From Streptomyces sp. AJS327 (GTDB lineage: Bacteria; Actinomycetota; Actinomycetes; Streptomycetales; Streptomycetaceae): a stretch of DNA of 64,000 nt. The stretch lies in assembly GCF_013450295.1 (NCBI RefSeq), contig NZ_SKBR01000001.1, forward strand, positions 562,001 through 626,000, read 5' to 3'. Positions 26,048 to 34,778 of the stretch are shown here, one piece after another. Below the pieces are notes generated by a model, which saw only the letters and a list, made by a program, of their open reading frames with translations, had not been told where the DNA came from and searched no databases. Every line of letters starts with the position of its first letter. Positions within the stretch are counted from its first letter, which is position 1. A program made the translations under genes and the position numbers.

Positions 26048-28495
26048 TCACCACCGATGATCGAACCGGGTGTTGCGTCGTGCTGCGGCCGTCCGCAGGG
26101 CTGAGGCTCGGCCGGGGATCGGGGAGGGAAGTGGGCGGGTGGCGAGGGTGAAGGCCGGGGCCTCGGTGTTGTCGGCCACGAGTCGGGCAGCGGCCTGGTA
26201 CGGCCCAAGGTTCGCGAGGTCGTGTGCCGTGAGGTGAGGGGCGCAGTGCCGTTCGAGGAGGCGGGCGTCCTCGGGAGAGGCAGTGAAGTACACCTTGTTG
26301 CGGGCGTTCGCGGAGATTCCTTCTGCCAGGTCGCGGTGCAACTGGCTGAGGTTTTGATGGGCCAGGGTCATGGCGAGTCGGTAGCCGCGGGCTTCGGCAA
26401 GCAGATCCTCCGCTGGATAGGGAAGGGTCAAGAAGTTGTGCGTTTCATCGATGTAGAGCCCGGCGTCGAGGCGCCGGGGTTCCGGGACGCGAGCGCGTGC
26501 GGAGGCTGCCTGCCACACTCCGGCCACGAGAACCGACCCCAGGAGTCGGGCCGTCTCCTCCCCCAGGGCCCCCTTGGGCAGGCGGGCGAGCAGGACGCCT
26601 CCGTTGAGAACCTCGGCAAGGTCGATAGTGGAGGGACCGGCCGCGACGATGTCCTGTGTGAATCCTCGAAGGAGGAAGGCACGGAGTTTGTTCATGAGGG
26701 GCCCAGTAACAGCGGTTCGGTGAGCCTCGGACAGCTGCTCAAAGTCGCGCCAGAAGCTCTGGAGCACCCTGTTCTTGAGCGTCGGGACGAGGCGGAGGCG
26801 GAACGCGGGCTCCGACAGTAGGCGTGGAACATCGCTCAGGGTGACCGGGTGGTGGGCGGCGCGGGAATGGTGGAGGAGCGTGAGGCAGGCGACGCGCATG
26901 AGATCGTCCGTGCGGGGCCCCCAGAACTGGGTGAAGATTCGGCGGAAGATGCCGGTGAGGTTATCCACGGTGACGTCCATGTCCGTGTGCGTTCTGCGGT
27001 CCAGGAGATTCAGGCAGGGGCGGGGGTGGGGGTCGTCCGGATCGATGATCACCAGACGGTCTGCTACGTCCTCGGGAAGACGGCTCAGCAGGTCGATGAC
27101 CAGGTCACCCTTCGGGTCCACGACCACCGCACCGCGCCCTTCCCGGACGTCCTGGAGGACCATGTTGGCGATCAGAGTGGATTTCCCAGATCCGGTCGCG
27201 CCCATCAGGTGTAGGTGGTGTCGCGCGTCGGGGACGGCGAGACCGACAGGCCGTCGTTCCCCGGCATCGGAGCACCCGAGGGGTTTGATCTGCTGTCCTG
27301 GCGCTGGTGAGGGGACCGTAGCGGGCGGGGGTACCGAGCGGGCCCCGGTTCGCTGGACGCCGGGCGCGGCGGGGTCGGTGGGCAGGTGAGCCAGGGCGGC
27401 TAGCTCCGCGACGCCAAGGAGGTGGCTGCGGTGTGGGAAGCGACGGGCATTCAGTGGTTTGGCGGGATCGCGGAGGCGGGATCGGGCGAGCCAGTTGTGT
27501 TCGGTGTAGAGACCGAAGGCGGAGGCCAGTGCGTGGGCCCGGCCGCGAATCCGAGCCATGGCCGCCGGGACGGATCGGTGGCCGATTGGCCTATCAGCCG
27601 CAGATGTGGCCGCGTAGGCGACGGTGACTTGCCATGATCCGCTGCTGGCGAGTTTGAGTCCGGCCTGTCGGAGAGCGAGGGAGTGGTCGGCATCCTGTTT
27701 GGTTCCTGTTCCTCGCTGTGGCCGGTGTGTCATCCACGCTGCGGCTGCGGTCGCTCTTACGGGTCCGCCGGTCCCGGTCTTCAGTTGCTGGCCCGCTCGT
27801 CGCGACCGGCGAATCGCCAATCCGGTCGCCGGGCGCGCCAGGATCTGCACGGAGCAGGTCTCGTGGGCCGCCATGCTGGTAGCGGCTTGCAGCACCGCGC
27901 GCAGGGGATCGGTCTCGTGGCGGACCCGCAGGGGCAGCACATCGGGGCGTGCGAGGCGGAGTCTCCCGGCGGTGACGATGTGAGCGCGCGGCACCAGGGG
28001 TTCGGGATCGGCGGTACGGGTGTGAGCGCCTGGCCATGCGGCCTGCACGGCGCCGTGAACGAGCGTCAGTGGAATGGTGCGCGGAACCCAGAGGCGGATG
28101 GTGCACTCAGTCTGGGAACCGGTGTGAGTCCAGGCGTACTCGAACCCGAGGTGCGGCTGCCCGTGTAGGAGCCGGTCCCACCACGAGCGGCGCATTCCGG
28201 AGAGGTTGGCCCACAGCACCTCGCCCGCGCGTTTGTCCACCTCGGGCGGAGCCTGGATAGTCAGGCATCGAGCTTCACGGGCGAGGTGCCGCTGTCGCCG
28301 TACATGCAGCAGATGGCGCAGGTGAACCGTGCCCGCGGTTAGCAGCAGTGCGGCAGGGAGGACATAGGGGGCGTTTGCGGCCCACATGGCGTGTGCGTAG
28401 GCCCCCAGATCGGCCCATACTTCGGTGGGCTGGATCAGGAAGTCGGTTAGCGGAGAGTGGGTTTCTCGCCCAGATGTGGGTGCCCGCTGGTGCAT
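26048..28495 (-). CDS. VirD4/TraG-type coupling protein
   Basis: This 815-residue protein has an N-terminal span (YVLPAALLLTAGTVHLRHLL, residues ~45-65). The motor domain has Walker A LMGATGSGKSTLIANM (~390), VVDPKGDLV, and Walker B GLYIDETHNF (~665). The TraG C-terminal region follows (LAMTLAHQNLSQL, SANARNKVYFTASPEDARLL). VirD4 proteins pump the relaxed DNA-protein complex to the secretion channel from the cytoplasmic face of the membrane. The ATG overlaps the VirB4 stop (TGATG). It is the strongest single indicator that the operon moves DNA. Confidence 0.93.
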   Translation of the reverse strand: MHQRAPTSGRETHSPLTDFLIQPTEVWADLGAYAHAMWAANAPYVLPAALLLTAGTVHLRHLLHVRRQRHLAREARCLTIQAPPEVDKRAGEVLWANLSGMRRSWWDRLLHGQPHLGFEYAWTHTGSQTECTIRLWVPRTIPLTLVHGAVQAAWPGAHTRTADPEPLVPRAHIVTAGRLRLARPDVLPLRVRHETDPLRAVLQAATSMAAHETCSVQILARPATGLAIRRSRRAGQQLKTGTGGPVRATAAAAWMTHRPQRGTGTKQDADHSLALRQAGLKLASSGSWQVTVAYAATSAADRPIGHRSVPAAMARIRGRAHALASAFGLYTEHNWLARSRLRDPAKPLNARRFPHRSHLLGVAELAALAHLPTDPAAPGVQRTGARSVPPPATVPSPAPGQQIKPLGCSDAGERRPVGLAVPDARHHLHLMGATGSGKSTLIANMVLQDVREGRGAVVVDPKGDLVIDLLSRLPEDVADRLVIIDPDDPHPRPCLNLLDRRTHTDMDVTVDNLTGIFRRIFTQFWGPRTDDLMRVACLTLLHHSRAAHHPVTLSDVPRLLSEPAFRLRLVPTLKNRVLQSFWRDFEQLSEAHRTAVTGPLMNKLRAFLLRGFTQDIVAAGPSTIDLAEVLNGGVLLARLPKGALGEETARLLGSVLVAGVWQAASARARVPEPRRLDAGLYIDETHNFLTLPYPAEDLLAEARGYRLAMTLAHQNLSQLHRDLAEGISANARNKVYFTASPEDARLLERHCAPHLTAHDLANLGPYQAAARLVADNTEAPAFTLATRPLPSPIPGRASALRTAAARRNTRFDHRW

Positions 28496-30396
28496 CAGAA
28501 TCCTTCCGGACCCAGCTCTGGGTCCGCCGCGAGTTCGGCCGGGTCGGTGGTGATGAGACGGTGCTCTTCGGGCGCGGCCACACCGATGAAGGCCGCCTTG
28601 CGGCGTCGTTCGCCGCCGCCGAGAAGCAGGGCTTCGCCACGAGCTGCGGTGAGCAGGAACTCGGCCTCCCCGTGGGAGAGACGGAACTGCCTGCTGACGG
28701 TCTCGATGGCCTGCGGGGCCTGGCGCAGCAGGAGCTGTGTGCTTGAGTTGGAGACGATCGCAGTACCCAGAGAAGTACCGAGAACGTCGTCGGTGTCCTG
28801 GGTGACAAGGGCGAGGCCCGCCCAGTACCTGCGGTAGGACTTGGCGGCGCGCAGGAGAAAGCGGGCGCTGTCGCCGTCACTCATCATTCTCCACGCTTCG
28901 TCCACCACGACCAGGTGACGGTCGGCGCGGAGTGGGTCGGTGACGGTGGTAGTGATTGCGTCCAGCGCGAGCAGTATCGCGGGGGCGCGTACCTCCTCGG
29001 GTAGGTGCCTGAGGGCGAAGACGACGAGATGCCCCCGCGGCGTCACCGTCGTAGAACCTGCGAAGAGGTTCGCGTGGGAGCCGGTGGTGTAGGGGACGAG
29101 GTGCGCTGCGAGTTCGACCGCCACCGGGTCTGCGGTGTCGGCTTCCAGGACGGCGGCGAGATCTCCGAGGACTGGAGCGGGCCGACCCCAGGTGCGTGGG
29201 TCATGGGTGATCCCCGCGTTCCGGTATGTCGTCAAGAGCGCCCGGTCGAGTGTGGCTTTGTGATGCGGGGTGAGGCTGGCGCCGAGAAGGACGCTGAGCC
29301 ACGTATGGAGGAACAGCACTCGCGTCGTCAAGGCATCGGCGGGTGCCGGACCGGTTGCGGAAGCGTCGGTGGGGGAGCGGCGCTGTGAGATTTCGTGGTG
29401 AGGGAAGTCGAAGGGGTTGAGCCGGACGCCAGTGGCGCCGAGGGCCACGACTTGCCCACCTACCGAGCTGGCGAGGCGGAGGTACTCATCATGCGGGTCG
29501 ATGACGGAGGCCGTGGCGCCGGTGAAGAGCACCCTCAGCAATTCGAGCTTGGTTAGGTATGACTTTCCGGAGCCGCTGGCGGCGATGGTGATCGAGTTGT
29601 AATTGTCCTGGGCGAAGCGGTCCCACCGCATTGGCGAGCCGGACATGACGTTCACCCCGTAGAGGACACCGGAGTCGTCCTCGGTCCGGCTCTCCGTGAG
29701 TTCGGGGCTGGTGAACGGAAAGCACGTCGAGAGAGCGGTGGTGTCGAAGGTGCGGCTCATGCTGATCGGGTCGATGCCGATGGGGAGGGTGGTAGTCCAG
29801 GCGGGTAGGGCCCGGTAGGTGGTGGGTGTCACGGTCATCAACAGTGATTCGGCGACTGCGGTGACTGCGGCGGTTTGGTCGGCCAGGTCCTCTTCGCTGG
29901 CGGCGTGCACTGTCAAGTACAGCGCGAGTCGGAAGAGTTTCTCTTCGCCTCGGGCGAGACGGTGGGCCAGGTTGGTCGCGTCGGAGGCGGCGGCCTCTGT
30001 CTCCGGGTCGTCTACTTGTCCTCGGGACCATCGCGTCCGGCGTCCGGACTCCAGGCGGGCCCGCTGCCGGTTCAGGGACCGGGCGGCTAGTGGACTGGGC
30101 ACGGGTTCGATGTGGAAGGCGATGTCCACGTGTGCGGGGAAGTTCAGCAGCGGTGCGAGCCATCCAGGTGCTACCTCTGCTGGATATCCGGTCACCACGA
30201 GAGTGGTGGCGAGGTGGCCGCCGATAGACAACATGCGGGCGTGCACCTCGATCGCGTCTGGTCCGTACCGATCGAGTGTCCGCTCGGCCCGTACCTGCCG
30301 GTTGCTGGATGGCGCGGACTGCCGACGAGGTAGCCGCCAGCGACAGGACGGGAATGTGCGGCGGCCGCCGGTACCGGTCTTCGCTGCCCGATTCAC
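28495..30396 (-). CDS. VirB4-type secretion ATPase
   Basis: This 633-residue protein has the VirB4 layout. An N-terminal half (GHLATTLVVTGYPAEVAPGW, MLVTVTP-type strands) precedes the motor with Walker A IAASGSGKSYLTKLEL (~270), a Walker-B-like HLVVVDEAWRMM (~495) and LALVTQDTDDVLGT. It energises type IV channel assembly at the membrane. The GTG at 30396 overlaps the PrgI-like gene stop, and the stop overlaps the VirD4 start. The usual VirB4 length (~800) is shorter here because the first part of the family is encoded on the upstream gene, which continues into VirB4-like sequence. Confidence 0.9.
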   Translation of the reverse strand: MNRAAKTGTGGRRTFPSCRWRLPRRQSAPSSNRQVRAERTLDRYGPDAIEVHARMLSIGGHLATTLVVTGYPAEVAPGWLAPLLNFPAHVDIAFHIEPVPSPLAARSLNRQRARLESGRRTRWSRGQVDDPETEAAASDATNLAHRLARGEEKLFRLALYLTVHAASEEDLADQTAAVTAVAESLLMTVTPTTYRALPAWTTTLPIGIDPISMSRTFDTTALSTCFPFTSPELTESRTEDDSGVLYGVNVMSGSPMRWDRFAQDNYNSITIAASGSGKSYLTKLELLRVLFTGATASVIDPHDEYLRLASSVGGQVVALGATGVRLNPFDFPHHEISQRRSPTDASATGPAPADALTTRVLFLHTWLSVLLGASLTPHHKATLDRALLTTYRNAGITHDPRTWGRPAPVLGDLAAVLEADTADPVAVELAAHLVPYTTGSHANLFAGSTTVTPRGHLVVFALRHLPEEVRAPAILLALDAITTTVTDPLRADRHLVVVDEAWRMMSDGDSARFLLRAAKSYRRYWAGLALVTQDTDDVLGTSLGTAIVSNSSTQLLLRQAPQAIETVSRQFRLSHGEAEFLLTAARGEALLLGGGERRRKAAFIGVAAPEEHRLITTDPAELAADPELGPEGF

Positions 30397-31391
30397 GGAA
30401 CGAGTCCTTCCTCTTCGCTGTGGCCGGACGGCCTTGCGCGATCGCGATAGGAGGCCGCGTCGGGCTGAAGGCGCGGGGCGTCATCGTGTTGGCCGGGCCG
30501 CGCGGGCCGGTCGCTCTCGGGATTGCAGGTCTCGGCAAGGAGGGAGAAGATCTGTTCTTCGTTGAGCGGCGCTACCGCGACGTCCGCGCCAGCTAGGGCG
30601 CACCTGGCTTCCGCGAGTCGTTGAAGCACCCGTTCGCTTCCCGCCCTTCCCGACGGTTCACGGGGCACGAGGAGGACTTGGCGAGCCCGAAGGTCTGCGG
30701 TGTCGCTCAGGTGGGTGAGGAAGTCCGCGTGCGCGCGGGCCGCCACTTCCAGTGAGGGATGCGGGAGAGCGGGAGCCTGGGTAGTGATACGGGTAGCGAG
30801 CGGAGCGAGGTCGACGCGGCGTGTGCGAACGAGAATCTGAACGGGGCCGGTTGTCGAGTTGAGCCACCGCGCGAACGCGGCGATCAGACTCTGCTGTTCG
30901 GACTGCGTATGAAGGTCGAAGTTGACGGTCGTGCAGATCGCGACCCCAGCTTGCCCCTCATCTCGGAGCGACAGCAGACCTGGGGCCGAGGCGGTGTCGA
31001 AGGGAGGGCGCCAGGATGCGGGCGGCCGCCCAGCCGCCGTGCGCCATCGCCTCGGAAGAACCGCAGGCAAGGGCAGGACTGGACCGGTGACCAGCTTTTT
31101 CTCGGATCGCAAATGGCGCCATGCGGCATGCGTGAAGGTGTCGAGCCCCATTCCGTCACGGTGTCCAAGAGCCAGTGCACACACCGCCCCCGCTACGGGC
31201 GTAATCATAATGAAGTAGGCAATAGTCGACATCACGGGCTGCGTGATCCACCAGCCGCCATAGAGGATGACGCCTCCTCCAGCGAGGGTCGCTGATTGCC
31301 GAGCCGTTAGAGGGCCGAGGAGCCGGTCCGGCTTCTCCAGGTCAGCCGGGATACGCGCCATTTGGGGGGTGATGGGCTCGGCGTCGTACAT
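30393..31391 (-). CDS. PrgI-like membrane protein with VirB4 N-terminal-like tail
   Basis: This 332-residue protein starts at ATG 31391 with AAGGG upstream. Two closely spaced membrane spans (SATLAGGGVILYGGWWI, IAYFIMITPVAGAVCALAL) after a short N-terminus with PADLEKPDRLLGPLTARQ match the PrgI/VirB3 class. The rest (residues ~110-320) is cytoplasmic and contains VAICTTVNFDLHTQSEQQSL and PVQILVRTRRVDL, like the VirB4 N-domain. In Gram-positive systems PrgI and VirB4 are usually separate; here part of VirB4's N-domain seems to be fused to PrgI. The stop overlaps VirB4. Confidence 0.8.
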   Translation of the reverse strand: MYDAEPITPQMARIPADLEKPDRLLGPLTARQSATLAGGGVILYGGWWITQPVMSTIAYFIMITPVAGAVCALALGHRDGMGLDTFTHAAWRHLRSEKKLVTGPVLPLPAVLPRRWRTAAGRPPASWRPPFDTASAPGLLSLRDEGQAGVAICTTVNFDLHTQSEQQSLIAAFARWLNSTTGPVQILVRTRRVDLAPLATRITTQAPALPHPSLEVAARAHADFLTHLSDTADLRARQVLLVPREPSGRAGSERVLQRLAEARCALAGADVAVAPLNEEQIFSLLAETCNPESDRPARPGQHDDAPRLQPDAASYRDRARPSGHSEEEGLVP

Positions 31392-31397
31392 GAATCA

Positions 31398-33278
31398 CTA
31401 CCCTTCGTCGGGTCGCGGAGGGCGCCGGCGTTCCAGAGGAAGGCGAATCACCGGTCGGCCAGGCGGCAAAGCACGCCGGGTGGGCGCGGGCGGGAGGGAC
31501 CGCGGCGGAGGCGAGACTCCAGAGCGTTTTCGTTCACCAGCAGTTGCGCCGTGCGGCGATGCTGAGGGCGAACCCGGAGATGAGGACGGCTCTCGACTGT
31601 CCCGTGGTGGCTGGGTCTCGGGCCGCGTACCGGGGCGGGGAGGTGGGGCCGGTGGCGTCCCGCCTGCGGCTGAACCAGGCAAACTCCGAGGTGGTCCGCT
31701 TGCCGACCCCTTGGCCCCCGATGTGGGGGCGTTGCTCTTGGATGTGGGAGTGCCCCAGCTCACTGCGGTCCTCCCTCGGGCGGGCATCGCCCGCCCGCGA
31801 AGCCCGCTACTGGATGACCCGGGTGGTGCGGTCGTAGTCGAACCCGAGGCGTCTCGGACCCCCGTCTGTGGGCCGGGGCCCGCTGAGGTGGAGGGGGCCC
31901 CATCCGGCCCCAGGCCCCTGCTAAGGCCCCCAGGCCCGGAAGTTGGTGGACGTGGAACAGTGCCCTGGCGCGGGCCGCCAGGACTGCTCGGCGGGCGGGG
32001 AGGGGATGGCCGATGTGGTCCGAATCCCGAGCCCGGGGGGCCCTGCCTCGGCATCTGGCGCAGAGCGGGAGCGTAGTGGCGCAGCAAAGCGAACATCGCA
32101 ACCCGCCGCACGGTCCGGGTGACTCCGGTGCCATGGGATCGCGGCAGCCCAAGAGCACGGACAGAGGCGCCCATGAGCCACCCGGGCACCTTGAACAGCA
32201 CCCAGAACAGAGCGACCCCGGCTAGGAGAGTGCCTAGGTGATCCAGCTTGGGCATCCCCAGCCACGTCGTTCCCGGGGCGAAGAACAGCCGGACTGACGT
32301 GATCAGCACCAGAGACTGGATGACCTGGATCGCCAGCGCCGCGGTGGTCGCACGCCACCACAGTTTCGCGACGGGTTCGGTCACTGGATGCGCGTGGCAG
32401 GCCAGCGCGAGGGGCGCGGCCACAGCGAGCACCGCGACCGCGCCGACTCGTAGCAGGTAGCCCACCAGCACGGCGAGCAACAGGCCGAGGCAGGCCAGCT
32501 GGATGAGGAGCATGAACACCGTGGCCTGACCCGGGCTGTGCAAGATACGTGTGACCAGCTCCCTGCCTTCTGCGGACAGGTCCGCCCCGACGATGGCCGC
32601 TGACAAGGCGTTGGCCAGGGTGATGGCCTTGTCGAGGAGCGTCAATGACACTGCCGCAGCGACCAGCCCGAAGACCAGGCGCGGGAGGATCTGCTGGAGG
32701 GCGTAGCGCGTCTGGACGCTCTGGTAGCTCATGAGGGTCAGCCCGCCCGCGGTCACGAACAGGCTGTACAGCCCTGCGGTGAGGCTCATGGAGGCTGACC
32801 ACAGTCGCTTGATCTCCTCGTGGTGAGTGACGTTCGGCGTGGCCAGCAGCGTGCGGCCGAGGAAGGCACGTACCGGGGTGAGAGCGTCCTCCACCAGTCC
32901 GCCGAGAAACGATGCGATCGCCCCGCTGATCATCCCGGGCAGGTCGAACATTCCGCCGAGCCATCCCAGGGGGCCACCCCCACCCGTGTCCTCCTCGCAG
33001 TCCATACCCTCGGTGACCTCACACGCGGGAGGAGTTGGTCCCGGGCCGGGCTTGGGCTCTTCGGGCTCGTGCTCCGGAGGAGTCGGCGCCGTTGGCGGTT
33101 GTGTTGGCCCCGGCCCCGGCCCCGGCGTCGGAGCAGGGCCGGGCGTGGGGTTGGGCGCCGACGGGTCAGCAGGCGCGAGGGACGGCACGGTGGAGTGCGC
33201 GACCGCTTCGCCCGGCAGGCCCGAGCCCCCCGCCCACAAGACACCTCCCACGGCGACCATCAGGGCCAGACGTCTCAC
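31398..33278 (-). CDS. VirB6/TrbL-like polytopic channel protein
   Basis: This 626-residue protein has a signal peptide (MRRLALMVAVGGVLWAGGSG), a Pro-rich extracytoplasmic stretch and a CEVTEGMDCEED segment. About six membrane helices follow (around GLYSLFVTAGGLTLMSY, FGLVAAAVSLTLLDKAIT, VFMLLIQLACLGLLLAVL, AVAVLAVAAPLALACHA, VALFWVLFKVPGWLMG). A ~190-residue cytoplasmic tail very rich in P, G and S closes the protein. VirB6/TrbL proteins form the inner-membrane translocation core of type IV systems. The GTG start overlaps the VirB2-like gene. The long Pro/Gly tail is a lineage feature seen in actinobacterial homologues. Confidence 0.85.
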   Translation of the reverse strand: MRRLALMVAVGGVLWAGGSGLPGEAVAHSTVPSLAPADPSAPNPTPGPAPTPGPGPGPTQPPTAPTPPEHEPEEPKPGPGPTPPACEVTEGMDCEEDTGGGGPLGWLGGMFDLPGMISGAIASFLGGLVEDALTPVRAFLGRTLLATPNVTHHEEIKRLWSASMSLTAGLYSLFVTAGGLTLMSYQSVQTRYALQQILPRLVFGLVAAAVSLTLLDKAITLANALSAAIVGADLSAEGRELVTRILHSPGQATVFMLLIQLACLGLLLAVLVGYLLRVGAVAVLAVAAPLALACHAHPVTEPVAKLWWRATTAALAIQVIQSLVLITSVRLFFAPGTTWLGMPKLDHLGTLLAGVALFWVLFKVPGWLMGASVRALGLPRSHGTGVTRTVRRVAMFALLRHYAPALRQMPRQGPPGSGFGPHRPSPPRPPSSPGGPRQGTVPRPPTSGPGGLSRGLGPDGAPSTSAGPGPQTGVRDASGSTTTAPPGSSSSGLRGRAMPARGRTAVSWGTPTSKSNAPTSGAKGSASGPPRSLPGSAAGGTPPAPPPRPGTRPETQPPRDSREPSSSPGSPSASPHGATAGERKRSGVSPPPRSLPPAPTRRALPPGRPVIRLPLERRRPPRPDEG

Positions 33279-33673
33279 TGGCCGCCCTCGTAGACGATGC
33301 CCTTAAGAACGGTCGTGATGACCGGAGCCAGGGCGGCGATACCCAGTCCGATCGCGGAAGCCTTCATCGCCTTCTTCGCTGCCTCGACCTCCGACGCGTC
33401 TCCGCCGGCCATCAGGTAGCGCACGCCACCGAAAGTGAGGAAAAGAGTGGCAAGGCCACCGCTGATCCCCATGATCCAGTTTCGGAGGGCGCTGATCACC
33501 TGCGGGATGGTCGCTGGCTTCGGAGCGGCCGCCTTCTCGGCCGCCACTGCCTCACCGTTGTGCAGAACGATTGCCAGCTGGACCGTCACCAACATGCAGA
33601 GGATGACGAGATGCGCGCGGTAGCTGGTGAGGCTCTTTTGGATGCCGTGCGGTGGCCACTGCCTGCAGGACAC
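33275..33673 (-). CDS. VirB2-like pilin
   Basis: This 132-residue protein starts at GTG 33673 with GGGAGG five bases upstream. A signal-like segment (LVILCMLVTVQLAIVL) is followed by two membrane helices (WIMGISGGLATLFLTFGGVRYL and ASAIGLGIAALAPVITTVL). The pair is separated by a short loop containing GGDASEVEAAKKAMK, the classic VirB2/TrbC topology. It would be inserted in the membrane and polymerise or line the channel. A longer ORF to 33784 begins in basic low-complexity sequence and lacks a ribosome-binding site. It is the first gene of the leftward transfer operon. Confidence 0.85.
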   Translation of the reverse strand: MSCRQWPPHGIQKSLTSYRAHLVILCMLVTVQLAIVLHNGEAVAAEKAAAPKPATIPQVISALRNWIMGISGGLATLFLTFGGVRYLMAGGDASEVEAAKKAMKASAIGLGIAALAPVITTVLKGIVYEGGQ

Positions 33674-33857
33674 GGACGCCTCCCGAAGCCGAGTGTGGAT
33701 GCGAAGGGTTGGATCGGGATCCGGGTGGCGCGCCCGGCCGCGCCTCCTCCTCACAGGCAGGCCGGGTTCCTCGGGTGTCAGCACGAGTTGGCTTCCACCC
33801 GGACCCCGAAAACGCCGTCTCTCGCCCCTGCTTGGGTCGGGCGTGGGAGAGACGGCA

Positions 33858-33887
33858 CCGTCCCGTCCTGAGTTCGGAACGGGACGG
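33858..33887. promoter_or_regulatory. Hairpin in the upstream region of the transfer operon
   Basis: A 9-bp stem (CCGTCCCGT pairing with ACGGGACGG) with a 12-base loop lies between the end of the sigma-like gene and the VirB2-like gene, in what would be the 5' leader or promoter region of the transfer operon. It could be an attenuator, a second terminator or an operator. Nothing else in the 33,674-33,956 gap looks coding. Confidence 0.4.
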
Positions 33888-33910
33888 CATTTACCGGGAA
33901 TAGGTGCTAT

Positions 33911-33949
33911 GGCGGACTTCGATGGCGGTGTGCGTCATCGAAGTCCGCC
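33911..33949 (-). terminator. Terminator hairpin after the sigma-like gene
   Basis: A perfect 14-bp stem (33911-33924 with 33936-33949) and 11-base loop lie seven bases beyond the stop of the sigma-like gene on the minus strand. It probably ends that transcript before the transfer operon starts. Confidence 0.75.
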
Positions 33950-33956
33950 GTATGGG

Positions 33957-34778
33957 CTACTGCTTTGCTACCAACCACGCCCCGAGGCGCCGTTCGGCGT
34001 TCTTTCGGGTATCGGACAGCGTGCGCCGGTTGCTCCCCTGTTCACAGGCCACGTCCAGGACCGAGGCGCTGTCGAGACGAGTTCGTGCGATGAGCTGTGC
34101 CTCAGTCATAGTGATCACGCATGCCTCCACGGCCTCGGCGAGCACCGTGTACTCATGCCGGGTGCTCTCGGCTTCGCCCTCCAAGCGGCCAGCCAGGGCG
34201 TGGCCATCAGACTCGACGCCGCACGCGAGCGGAGTTTCTCTGCGGTGCCGCCGCCGAGCTGAAGTCACCAGTGAGCGCGCGGCACGGTCAGCGGCACGGA
34301 ACAGCTCCTTCTCCGGGCTCACTACCTCCCGGCCCGCCGGTCGGGCCAGAGCGGTCAGTGTCGCGGTGAGCATCTCCTGCTCCAGCTCGGCTCGATCACA
34401 CCCGTGCCGGGGCATCTCCCAGCGACGCGCGATGCGGTGCAGGACGGGCAGAGTCAAGCCCAGCACGACCAGATCCCAGGGAGCTCCGTACCGCTGCCAC
34501 GCTTCGATCACCGCATGCCAGACCCGACCACGGTTCCACGCGTCGGTCTGTGGATGAACGAGGTAGGTGCGGACGTGACCCATATCCATCGACTCGCGCT
34601 CAAGCGCGCCCGACAGTCCTACCGGGAGTTGGACGGTCAGGCGCAGGGAACCGAGGGCGAGCTCGCGGAAAGCGATCTCGACCGCCCTGAACGGCAGTAC
34701 GCGACGCTCTCCATCAGTAGTGGGGTTGAGGGGGCGAGGGCTGGCGTTGGCGGCTGTCGCTGCGACTACGGGGCACAT
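33957..34778 (-). CDS. Sigma-factor-like regulatory protein
   Basis: This 273-residue protein starts at ATG 34778 with GGAGG five bases upstream. Its middle part (CDRAELEQEMLTATLTALAR) resembles sigma-70 region 2 (D-R-x-x-L-x-Q-E), and the C-terminus (MTEAQLIARTRLDSASVLDV then NRRTLSDTRKNAERRL) resembles a region 4 helix-turn-helix. The similarity is weak, so it may be an HTH regulator that has only a sigma-like fold. It lies just upstream of the transfer operon, same strand, and is terminated separately. The divergent promoter region to its right carries a strong palindrome. Confidence 0.55.
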   Translation of the reverse strand: MCPVVAATAANASPRPLNPTTDGERRVLPFRAVEIAFRELALGSLRLTVQLPVGLSGALERESMDMGHVRTYLVHPQTDAWNRGRVWHAVIEAWQRYGAPWDLVVLGLTLPVLHRIARRWEMPRHGCDRAELEQEMLTATLTALARPAGREVVSPEKELFRAADRAARSLVTSARRRHRRETPLACGVESDGHALAGRLEGEAESTRHEYTVLAEAVEACVITMTEAQLIARTRLDSASVLDVACEQGSNRRTLSDTRKNAERRLGAWLVAKQ

